Shown here: positions 7,481 through 12,712 of the stretch, piece by piece
How the letters are laid out: every line of letters begins with the position of its first letter
Numbering within the stretch: the first letter of the stretch is position 1
Assembly (NCBI GenBank): GCA_021811225.1
Contig: JAJZPJ010000053.1
Location: 1,743 to 14,454 of the forward strand
DNA from: Pseudomonadota bacterium
GTDB lineage: Bacteria; Pseudomonadota; Gammaproteobacteria; Burkholderiales; Rhodocyclaceae
Direction: 5' to 3'
Length of the DNA: 12,712 nucleotides
Position numbers and translations under genes: made by a program
Notes under the pieces: generated by a model
Database searches by the model: none
Told to the model about the DNA's origin: nothing
What the model saw: only the letters and a program-made list of their open reading frames with translations

Positions 7481-9604
7481 TCATTTCACGCGCATCCCGG
7501 GTTGCGCGCCGCTGTCGGGCGAGAGCAGGAAGATCCCGTGGCCGTCGTTGCCGGAGGCGGCCAGCACCATGCCCTCGGACAGGCCGAACTTCATCTTGCG
7601 CGGGGCGAGGTTGGCGACCATGACGGTGAGCCTGCCGACCAGCGCGGCCGGATCGTAAGCCGACTTGATGCCGGCGAACACGGTGCGGATCTCCGGGCCC
7701 GGCTCGCCGCCCAGTTCCAGCGTCAGGCGGAGCAGCTTCTCCGCGCCCTCGACCTGCTCGGCGGCGGCGATCCTGGCGATGCGCAGGTCGATCCTGGAAA
7801 AATCGTCGATGGTGATGAACGGCTCCCACGAGCTCTGCTGCACCCGGTCTTCGCTCGCCTGCTGGTGCTGGGCGTGGCGCTGCTGCGAGTGGGCGTTGGC
7901 GACGGCGGCGGTGGGCGCCAGCGACTCGCGGTTGGCCGCCACCAGCGCCTCGATCTGCTTGGCCTCGATGCGGGTCATCAGGTGCTTGTAGTCGTTGATC
8001 TTGTGGCCCACCGGCAGCGTGGTGTGCGTATCCGCCCAGGTGAAGCCGGGGACGTTGAGGAAGCTCTCGACCTGCTCGGCGAGCCTGGGCAGCACCGGCG
8101 CCAGGAGCGCGGTCAGCCGCTTGAACAGGGTGAGCGCCAGGGAGCAGACCGTGTGGAGTTCGGCTTCGCGTCCGGGTAGCTTGGCGAGTTCCCAGGGCTT
8201 GTGGTCATTGACGTACTTGTTGGCCTGGTCGGCGAAGGCCATGATCTCGCGCAGCGCCCGGGAGAAGTCCCTTTCCTCGTAGGCTTGCGCCACGCGCTGA
8301 TGGAGATTGCCGTCGCGCAGGGTTTCGATCAGCGGCTCAGCTTCGACGTCGGCGAGTTCGCCGGCGAAGCGCTTGGCTATGAAGCCGGCGCAGCGGCTGG
8401 CGATGTTGAGGTACTTGCCGATCAGGTCGGAATTGACCCGGGCGACGAAGTCCTCCAGGTTGAGGTCGATGTCCTCGATGCTGCCGTTCAGCTTCGCCGC
8501 ATAATAGTAGCGCAGCCACTCGGGATCGAGCCCCTGTTCGAGGTAGCTCTCGGCGGTGATGAAGGTGCCGCGCGACTTGGACATCTTCTGCCCGTCCACG
8601 GTGAGAAAGCCGTGGGCGAAGATCTTGGTCGGCGTGCGGTAGCCGGCGTGCGCGAGCTCGGCCGGCCAGAACAGCGCGTGGAAGTAGAGGATGTCCTTGC
8701 CGATGAAGTGGTAGAGCTCGGCGCTCGAGTCCTTGCCCCAGTAGGCGTCGAAGTCCAGGCCCTTGCGCGCGCACAGGTTCTTGAAGCTGCCCATGTAGCC
8801 GATCGGCGCGTCTAACCAGACGTAGAAGTACTTGCCCGTGCCGTGGCCGTCGTCGCCGGGAATCTCGAAGCCGAAATAGGGCGCGTCGCGCGAGATGTCC
8901 CAGTCGGTGAGCTTGTTCTCATGGGGCGCGCCCAGCCACTCCTGCAGCTTGTTGGCGGCCTCGCTCTGCAGCCGGCCCTCGCCCCGGGTATAGCCGCGCA
9001 GGAAGTCCTGGCAGCGCTGATCGGAGAGCCTGAAGAAGTAGTGCTCGGATTCGCGCAGCACCGGCACGGCACCCGAGACGGCGGAATGAGGCTGGATCAG
9101 TTCGGTCGGCGCGTAGGCGGCGCCGCAGACCTCGCAGGAGTCGCCGTACTGGTCGCGGGCCGCGCACTTCGGGCACTCGCCCTTGATGAAGCGGTCGGGC
9201 AGGAACATTTCCTTGACCGGATCGTAGAACTGCTCGATGGTGCGCACCTCGATCAGGCCGGCGGCCTTGAGCTTGGCGTAGATCTCCTCGGCGAGGGCGC
9301 GGGTCTCGGGCGAGTGGGTGCTGTGGTAGTTGTCGAAGGCAACGTGGAAGCCGGCGAAGTCGCGGCTGTGCTCGCCATGCACGCGGGCGATCAGGGCCTC
9401 GGGGCTGATGCCCTCCTGCTCGGCGCGGAGCATGATCGCCGTGCCGTGGGTGTCGTCGGCGCAGACGTAGTAGCATTCGTGTCCCGAGAGTTTCTGGAAA
9501 CGCACCCAGATGTCGGTCTGGATATACTCGACCAGATGTCCCAGGTGTATGGCGCCGTTGGCGTAGGGCAGGGCACTGGTGACGAGGATCTGGCGCGGCT
9601 TCAT
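7481..9604 (-). CDS. metG: Methionyl-tRNA synthetase
   Basis: Cytoplasmic class I enzyme that charges tRNA-Met and initiator tRNA; 707 aa against about 677 in E. coli. In order: catalytic N-terminus SALPYANGAIHLGH with the HIGH-type motif HLGH (20-23); zinc-binding knuckles C144/C147 and C157/C160; the KMSKS loop (340-344, DGQKMSKSRG); a helical anticodon domain (about 390-560); a Gln/His-rich linker (about 570-592); and a C-terminal EMAP/Trbp111-like tRNA-binding domain (about 597-707, DFSRIDLRIARI). The ATG at 9604 gives the usual MKPRQILVTSALPYANG start. An in-frame TTG 21 nt upstream would add seven unconserved residues and is disfavoured. The Shine-Dalgarno before 9604 is poor. An extended -10 at about 9632-9640 could drive it. 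It is divergent from apbC and upstream of the hydrogenase-like genes. Confidence 0.97.
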   Translation of the reverse strand: MKPRQILVTSALPYANGAIHLGHLVEYIQTDIWVRFQKLSGHECYYVCADDTHGTAIMLRAEQEGISPEALIARVHGEHSRDFAGFHVAFDNYHSTHSPETRALAEEIYAKLKAAGLIEVRTIEQFYDPVKEMFLPDRFIKGECPKCAARDQYGDSCEVCGAAYAPTELIQPHSAVSGAVPVLRESEHYFFRLSDQRCQDFLRGYTRGEGRLQSEAANKLQEWLGAPHENKLTDWDISRDAPYFGFEIPGDDGHGTGKYFYVWLDAPIGYMGSFKNLCARKGLDFDAYWGKDSSAELYHFIGKDILYFHALFWPAELAHAGYRTPTKIFAHGFLTVDGQKMSKSRGTFITAESYLEQGLDPEWLRYYYAAKLNGSIEDIDLNLEDFVARVNSDLIGKYLNIASRCAGFIAKRFAGELADVEAEPLIETLRDGNLHQRVAQAYEERDFSRALREIMAFADQANKYVNDHKPWELAKLPGREAELHTVCSLALTLFKRLTALLAPVLPRLAEQVESFLNVPGFTWADTHTTLPVGHKINDYKHLMTRIEAKQIEALVAANRESLAPTAAVANAHSQQRHAQHQQASEDRVQQSSWEPFITIDDFSRIDLRIARIAAAEQVEGAEKLLRLTLELGGEPGPEIRTVFAGIKSAYDPAALVGRLTVMVANLAPRKMKFGLSEGMVLAASGNDGHGIFLLSPDSGAQPGMRVK

Positions 9605-9631
9605 GGGACAATCGACGGATTGCAAGGCAGC

Positions 9632-9640
9632 ATTGTAGCA
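9632..9640 (-). promoter_or_regulatory. Putative metG promoter, extended -10
   Basis: On the minus strand the sequence reads TGCTACAAT, an extended -10 (TGn followed by TACAAT, five of six bases of the consensus). It would start a transcript about 20 nt before the metG ATG at 9604. No good -35 hexamer is found 16-18 nt upstream, which is tolerable for extended -10 promoters. It would serve metG and probably the co-directional hydrogenase-like genes. Motif match only; no start site is known. Confidence 0.45.
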
Positions 9641-9657
9641 AACCGACCCACCTAAGT

Positions 9658-9663
9658 TATACT
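9658..9663 (+). promoter_or_regulatory. Putative apbC promoter, -10 box
   Basis: TATACT matches the sigma-70 -10 consensus at five of six positions and lies about 56 nt before the apbC ATG. At 17-nt spacing the -35 would be GTAGCA (9635-9640), a weak three-of-six match. That hexamer overlaps the putative metG -10 on the other strand, so the two promoters would compete for RNA polymerase. The identification rests on the motif and on the position in the 114-nt divergent gap. Confidence 0.45.
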
Positions 9664-9718
9664 AGAGCGATTAACTCGGGTATTGCCGCGGGTCAAAGAG
9701 AACGAAACTGGAGAAGCC

Positions 9719-10807
9719 ATGAGCATTTCGGAATTGCAGGTGCAGACCGCACTGAAGGAAGTCGTCGACCCGAACACGGGCAAGGATCTCGTCGCCAGCC
9801 GGGCGGCGAAGAACATCAAGATCGCCGGTGCCGACGTGGCCCTGGACGTCGAGCTCGGCTATCCCGCCAAGAGCCAGATCGATGCGCTGCGCCAGGCGGT
9901 GATCGCCAAGATCAAGGGCATCGCCGGCGTCGGCAACGTCTCCGCCAACGTCTATTCGAAGATCGTCTCGCACAGCGTGCAGCGCGGCGTCAAGCTGATT
10001 CCCGGAGTCAAGAACATCATCGCCGTCGCCTCGGGCAAGGGCGGCGTCGGCAAGTCGACCACCGCGGTGAACCTCGCGCTGGCGCTGGTCGCCGAGGGCG
10101 CCCGCGTCGGCCTGCTCGACGCCGACATCTACGGCCCGTCGCAGCCGCAGATGCTGGGCATCAGCGGCCGGCCGGAGTCGGCCGACGGCAAGTCGCTGGA
10201 GCCGATGGAGGCTTACGGGCTGCAGGCGATGTCGATCGGCTTCCTGATCGACGTCGAGACGCCGATGGTCTGGCGCGGCCCGATGGTGACCCAGGCGCTG
10301 CAGCAGCTGCTCGGCGACACCCGCTGGAAAGAGGTCGATTACCTGGTGATCGACCTGCCGCCGGGCACCGGCGACATCCAGCTGACCCTGGCCCAGCAGG
10401 TGCCGGTGACCGGCGCGGTGATCGTCACCACGCCGCAGGACATCGCGCTGCTCGACGCCCGCAAGGGCCTGAAGATGTTCGAGAAGGTCGGCATCCCGAT
10501 ACTGGGCATCGTCGAGAACATGAGCACCCACATCTGCTCCAAGTGCGGCCACGAGGAGCACATCTTCGGCGCCGGCGGCGGCGACCGGATGGCCAAGGAC
10601 TACGGGGTGGAGATGCTGGGCGCGCTGCCGCTCGACATCCAGATCCGCGAGCAGGGCGACGCCGGCCGCCCGACCGTGGCCACCGATCCGGACGGGCGGG
10701 TCGCCGAGATCTACCGGGCGATCGCCCGCAAGGTGGCGATCAAGATCGCCGAGCAGGCCCGCGACATGACCTCGAAGTTCCCGAACATCGTGGTTCAGAA
10801 CACTTAA
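9719..10807 (+). CDS. apbC: Fe-S cluster carrier protein ApbC (Mrp/NBP35 family)
   Basis: Cytoplasmic P-loop ATPase of the Mrp/ApbC/NBP35 family (362 aa) that binds and passes on [4Fe-4S] clusters. Residues 1 to about 80 form a MIP18/DUF59-type domain (TALKEVVDPNTGKD). The deviant Walker A motif is GKGGVGKST (106-114), followed by DADIYGPSQP (134-143), Walker B-like VIDLPPGTGD (210-219) and the cluster-binding pair C273 and C276 (CSKCGHEEHIFG). The ATG at 9719 is preceded by GGAG five bases upstream and gives the standard MSISELQV start. An in-frame TTG at 9683 lacks a ribosome site. It is divergent from metG. It lies near a Fe-S complex, and the mitochondrial relative Ind1/NUBPL assembles complex I, so a role in loading the small subunit is possible but unproven. 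Confidence 0.96.
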   Translation: MSISELQVQTALKEVVDPNTGKDLVASRAAKNIKIAGADVALDVELGYPAKSQIDALRQAVIAKIKGIAGVGNVSANVYSKIVSHSVQRGVKLIPGVKNIIAVASGKGGVGKSTTAVNLALALVAEGARVGLLDADIYGPSQPQMLGISGRPESADGKSLEPMEAYGLQAMSIGFLIDVETPMVWRGPMVTQALQQLLGDTRWKEVDYLVIDLPPGTGDIQLTLAQQVPVTGAVIVTTPQDIALLDARKGLKMFEKVGIPILGIVENMSTHICSKCGHEEHIFGAGGGDRMAKDYGVEMLGALPLDIQIREQGDAGRPTVATDPDGRVAEIYRAIARKVAIKIAEQARDMTSKFPNIVVQNT

Positions 10808-10829
10808 TCCGGGCTGGCTCGGGCGGTAC

Positions 10830-10879
10830 TGGGTAATGGAGAAATGCCGGTATACTCGGCAGCCATTGCCCATTGCCCA
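10830..10879 (+). other. Inverted repeat with duplicated right arm between apbC and dcd
   Basis: TGGGTAATGG (10830-10839) can pair over 10 bp, with one G-U, to CCATTGCCCA at 10863-10872 or equally to the copy at 10870-10879. The two right arms arise from a 7-nt tandem unit CCATTGC (10863-10880, about 2.6 copies). In a read-through apbC-dcd transcript these would form two mutually exclusive stems ending just before the dcd start. There is no U-run, so it is not a standard terminator. Confidence 0.4.
10851..10856 (+). promoter_or_regulatory. Possible dcd promoter, -10 box
   Basis: TATACT, a five-of-six match to the -10 consensus, lies 32 nt before the dcd ATG within a small imperfect palindrome (GCCG-GTATAC-TCGGC). 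No convincing -35 is seen: ACTGGG lies at 17-nt spacing. dcd may equally be transcribed from the apbC promoter, since the gap is only 81 nt and has no clear terminator. Confidence 0.3.
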
Positions 10880-10888
10880 TCAGCGAAG

Positions 10889-11455
10889 ATGTCGATAAAA
10901 GCAGACAAGTGGATCCGCCGGATGGCGGAGCAGCACGGCATGATCGAGCCCTTCGAGCCCGGCCAGGTGCGCGAGGTGGACGGGCGCAAGATCGTCTCCT
11001 ACGGCACCTCCAGCTACGGCTACGATATCCGCTGCTCGAACGAGTTCAAGCTGTTTACCAACATCAACAGCACCATCGTCGACCCGAAGAACTTCGACCC
11101 GAATTCCTTCGTCGAGGTCACCGCCGATTACTGCATCATCCCGCCCAACTCCTTCGCCCTGGCGCGCACCGTCGAGTATTTCCGCATTCCGCGGAACGTC
11201 CTGACGGTCTGCCTGGGCAAGAGCACCTACGCGCGCTGCGGCATCATCGTCAATGTCACGCCCTTCGAGCCCGAGTGGGAGGGCTACGTGACCCTGGAGT
11301 TCTCCAACACCACGCCCTTGCCGGCCAAGATCTACGCCAACGAGGGCATCGCCCAGGTGCTGTTCTTCGAGTCCGACGAAGTCTGCGAGACTTCCTACAA
11401 GGACAGGGGCGGCAAGTACCAGGGGCAACGTGGCGTCACGTTGCCCAAGATATGA
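10889..11455 (+). CDS. dcd: dCTP deaminase
   Basis: Cytoplasmic enzyme that deaminates dCTP to dUTP, feeding dTMP synthesis; 188 aa, the usual length for proteobacterial Dcd (about 188-193). Visible motifs are SYGYDIRCSNEF (42-53), GKSTYARCGI (110-119) with the conserved Ser and Arg (S112, R116), the catalytic Glu region EGYVTLEFSNTT (131-142, E137) and GIAQVLFF (153-160) near the nucleotide-binding end. This pattern fits the homohexameric or homotrimeric dUTPase-fold family, monofunctional type. The ATG at 10889 gives the standard MSIKADKWIR start. An in-frame ATG at 10844 would add 15 unconserved residues that cover the putative promoter. The ribosome site is weak. It follows apbC by 81 nt on the same strand. 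Confidence 0.97.
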   Translation: MSIKADKWIRRMAEQHGMIEPFEPGQVREVDGRKIVSYGTSSYGYDIRCSNEFKLFTNINSTIVDPKNFDPNSFVEVTADYCIIPPNSFALARTVEYFRIPRNVLTVCLGKSTYARCGIIVNVTPFEPEWEGYVTLEFSNTTPLPAKIYANEGIAQVLFFESDEVCETSYKDRGGKYQGQRGVTLPKI

Positions 11456-11470
11456 CGACCTTCCCCCCGG

Positions 11471-11491
11471 CCCCCTTCCCTAGGAAGGGGG
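11471..11491 (+). terminator. Perfect hairpin after dcd, possible terminator
   Basis: CCCCCTTCC, loop CTA, GGAAGGGGG: a perfect 9-bp stem starting 15 nt after the dcd stop. It is stable and correctly placed to end dcd transcription, but TGACCG follows instead of a U-tract, so classical intrinsic termination is doubtful. It may act as a 3'-end stabiliser or a bidirectional hairpin. Confidence 0.45.
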
Positions 11492-11496
11492 TGACC

Positions 11497-11595
11497 GTGG
11501 TTCGTCCCTGTGGGAGGCCGAAGGCCGGGACCACCCGAAGAGGTGGCGGGACTCCATGTCTTACGCTGCCCCGGCCTCGGGGCGGCCCTTCGCCC
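11497..11595. repeat. GC-rich palindrome cluster in the dcd-decarboxylase gap
   Basis: The 169-nt gap (11456-11624) holds further inverted repeats after the dcd hairpin. A composite stem at 11497-11534 pairs GTGG/CCAC and TCCC/GGGA around GGCC-GAA-GGCC. A 6-bp stem GCCCCG-gcct-CGGGGC lies at 11568-11583. An overlapping GGGCG-gccctt-CGCCC at 11580-11595 cannot form at the same time as the previous one. The composite unit is reminiscent of REP-type intergenic repeats, but copy number cannot be judged from this window. No open reading frame of interest lies here. Confidence 0.4.
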
Positions 11596-11624
11596 GGGGC
11601 GTCCGCGCCTAGAATGGAGGAATC

Positions 11625-12712
11625 ATGAAATTCCGTTTTCCGGTCGTCATCATCGACGAGGACTTCCGCTCGGAGAACGCCTCCGGCCTGGGCATCCGCG
11701 CGCTGGCCAAGGCCATCGAGGAGGAGGGCATGGAGGTGCTGGGCGTCACCAGCTACGGCGACCTCACCTCCTTCGCCCAGCAGCAGAGCCGCGCCTCGGC
11801 CTTCATCCTGTCGATCGACGACGAGGAGTTCGGCGGCGGCTCGCCCGAGGAGGCGCGCGTCGCATTGAGCCAGCTGCGTACCTTCGTCAAGGAGATCCGC
11901 TTCCGCAACGCCGAGATCCCGATCTTCCTCTACGGCGAGACGCGCACCTCGCGCCACATTCCCAACGACGTGCTGCGCGAACTGCACGGCTTCATCCACA
12001 TGTTCGAGGACACGCCGGAGTTCATCGCCCGCTACGTCATGCGCGAGACCCGCACCTACCTCGACAGCCTGGCGCCGCCCTTCTTCCGCGCGCTCCTGCA
12101 CTACGCTTCCGACGGCTCCTACTCCTGGCACTGCCCCGGCCACTCGGGCGGCGTGGCCTTCCTGAAGAGCCCGGTCGGGCAGATGTTCCACCAGTTCTTC
12201 GGCGAGAACATGCTGCGCGCCGACGTCTGCAACGCGGTGGACGAGCTCGGCCAGCTGCTCGACCATACCGGCCCGGTGGCCGCCTCGGAGCGCAACGCCG
12301 CGCGCATCTTCTCGGCCGACCACCTGTTCTTCGTCACCAACGGCACCTCGACCTCGAACAAGATCGTCTGGCATTCCACCGTCGCCCCGAACGACATCGT
12401 CGTGGTCGACCGCAACTGCCACAAGTCGATCCTGCACGCGATCATCATGACCGGGGCGATCCCGGTGTTCCTGATGCCCACGCGCAACCACTTCGGCATC
12501 ATCGGCCCGATCCCGAAGGAAGAGTTCCTCTGGGAGAACATCAAGAAAAAGATCGAGGCCAATCCCTACGCCCGCGAGACCCTGGCGCGCGACCCGGCGA
12601 CCAAGCCGCGCGTGCTCACCATCACCCAGAGCACCTACGACGGCATTCTCTACAACGTCGAGGCGATCAAGGAGATGCTGGACGGCAAGATCGACACCCT
12701 GCACTTCGACGA
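11625..12712 (+). CDS. Orn/Lys/Arg decarboxylase, 3' end cut by window edge
   Basis: PLP-dependent basic amino-acid decarboxylase of the fold-type I Orn/Lys/Arg group, which makes polyamines or consumes protons in acid response. The first 362 codons are present; full-length members run to about 750 aa. Residues 1 to about 140 form the N-terminal flavodoxin/response-regulator-like wing domain (VVIIDEDFRSENASG, 7-21). The PLP domain follows: HCPGHSGG (169-176), TNGTSTSNK (238-246, phosphate-binding loop), DRNCHKSILHA (262-272) and the STYDGILYN region (336-344). The PLP-binding Lys should lie just past the window edge. The start has a strong GGAGG four bases upstream. Substrate (lysine, arginine or ornithine) cannot be decided from this part, so no symbol is given. 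The promoter was not located in the palindromic leader. Confidence 0.93.
   Translation, partial: MKFRFPVVIIDEDFRSENASGLGIRALAKAIEEEGMEVLGVTSYGDLTSFAQQQSRASAFILSIDDEEFGGGSPEEARVALSQLRTFVKEIRFRNAEIPIFLYGETRTSRHIPNDVLRELHGFIHMFEDTPEFIARYVMRETRTYLDSLAPPFFRALLHYASDGSYSWHCPGHSGGVAFLKSPVGQMFHQFFGENMLRADVCNAVDELGQLLDHTGPVAASERNAARIFSADHLFFVTNGTSTSNKIVWHSTVAPNDIVVVDRNCHKSILHAIIMTGAIPVFLMPTRNHFGIIGPIPKEEFLWENIKKKIEANPYARETLARDPATKPRVLTITQSTYDGILYNVEAIKEMLDGKIDTLHFD

Noticed and set aside
9605..9625. TTG at 9625 as the metG start
   Set aside because: It adds seven unconserved residues and lies directly downstream of the likely -10, leaving almost no leader.
9683..9718. TTG at 9683 as the apbC start
   Set aside because: The ATG at 9719 has a good GGAG and the conserved N-terminus; the extension resembles no family member.
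9671..10873. 400-codon minus-strand frame opposite apbC, and a 422-codon frame opposite the decarboxylase (11436-12704)
   Set aside because: Both are mirror frames of strongly conserved genes, with Asp/Leu/Val/His-rich composition typical of shadows.
11610..11615. TAGAAT as a -10 box for the decarboxylase
   Set aside because: It abuts the ribosome site; transcription would start at about the ATG, and no -35 is present.

Overview
The window looks like chromosomal DNA of a high-GC (roughly two-thirds G+C by eye, not counted) Gram-negative bacterium, most likely a betaproteobacterium, perhaps of the Rhodocyclales type. This rests on the style of the MetG, ApbC and Dcd proteins and on the order metG / apbC-dcd-decarboxylase. 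The genus is not certain. No mobile element, phage gene, tRNA, rRNA or CRISPR array was seen, and coding density is very high.

Layout. A short divergent promoter region (about 9605-9718) splits the window. Leftward (minus strand) runs a tightly packed series. It starts with metG (methionyl-tRNA synthetase), then six genes homologous to hydrogenase-4 / formate hydrogenlyase subunits in the order B, C, E, F, G, I, then an acylphosphatase gene cut by the left edge. Gaps within this series are at most 20 nt, and one pair overlaps by 4 nt (GTGA), so one transcript is likely. Rightward (plus strand) come apbC/mrp (Fe-S cluster carrier ATPase), dcd (dCTP deaminase), a 169-nt non-coding stretch rich in palindromes, and the first 362 codons of an Orn/Lys/Arg decarboxylase cut by the right edge.

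The main point of interest is the six-gene hyf-like cluster (292-7460). It encodes two antiporter-like membrane subunits, a NuoH-like subunit, a NuoK-like subunit, a NuoB-like Fe-S subunit and a fused NuoC/NuoD-like large subunit. The large subunit has lost three of the four cysteines that hold the NiFe centre in true group 4 hydrogenases (C-G-D-S in place of CxxC near residue 218, and A508/G511 in place of the C-terminal CxxC). It also ends where the hydrogenase maturation tail would begin. The small subunit keeps all four cysteines for its [4Fe-4S] cluster, and the membrane subunits keep their key Glu/Lys residues. No ferredoxin-like subunit (HyfA, HyfH/NuoI), HyfD or HyfJ gene lies in the cluster. 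This matches the class called energy-converting-hydrogenase-related (Ehr) complexes, relatives of complex I and Mbh/Hyc/Hyf whose reaction is unresolved. It should not be annotated as a working hydrogenase.

How the genes may work together: the complex probably couples an unknown redox or conformational event at the NuoB/NuoD-like interface to ion movement through two antiporter-like channels and the NuoH/NuoK-like region. ApbC, divergently encoded next door, belongs to the family that includes the complex I assembly factor Ind1/NUBPL and could plausibly supply the small-subunit cluster. That link is inference only.
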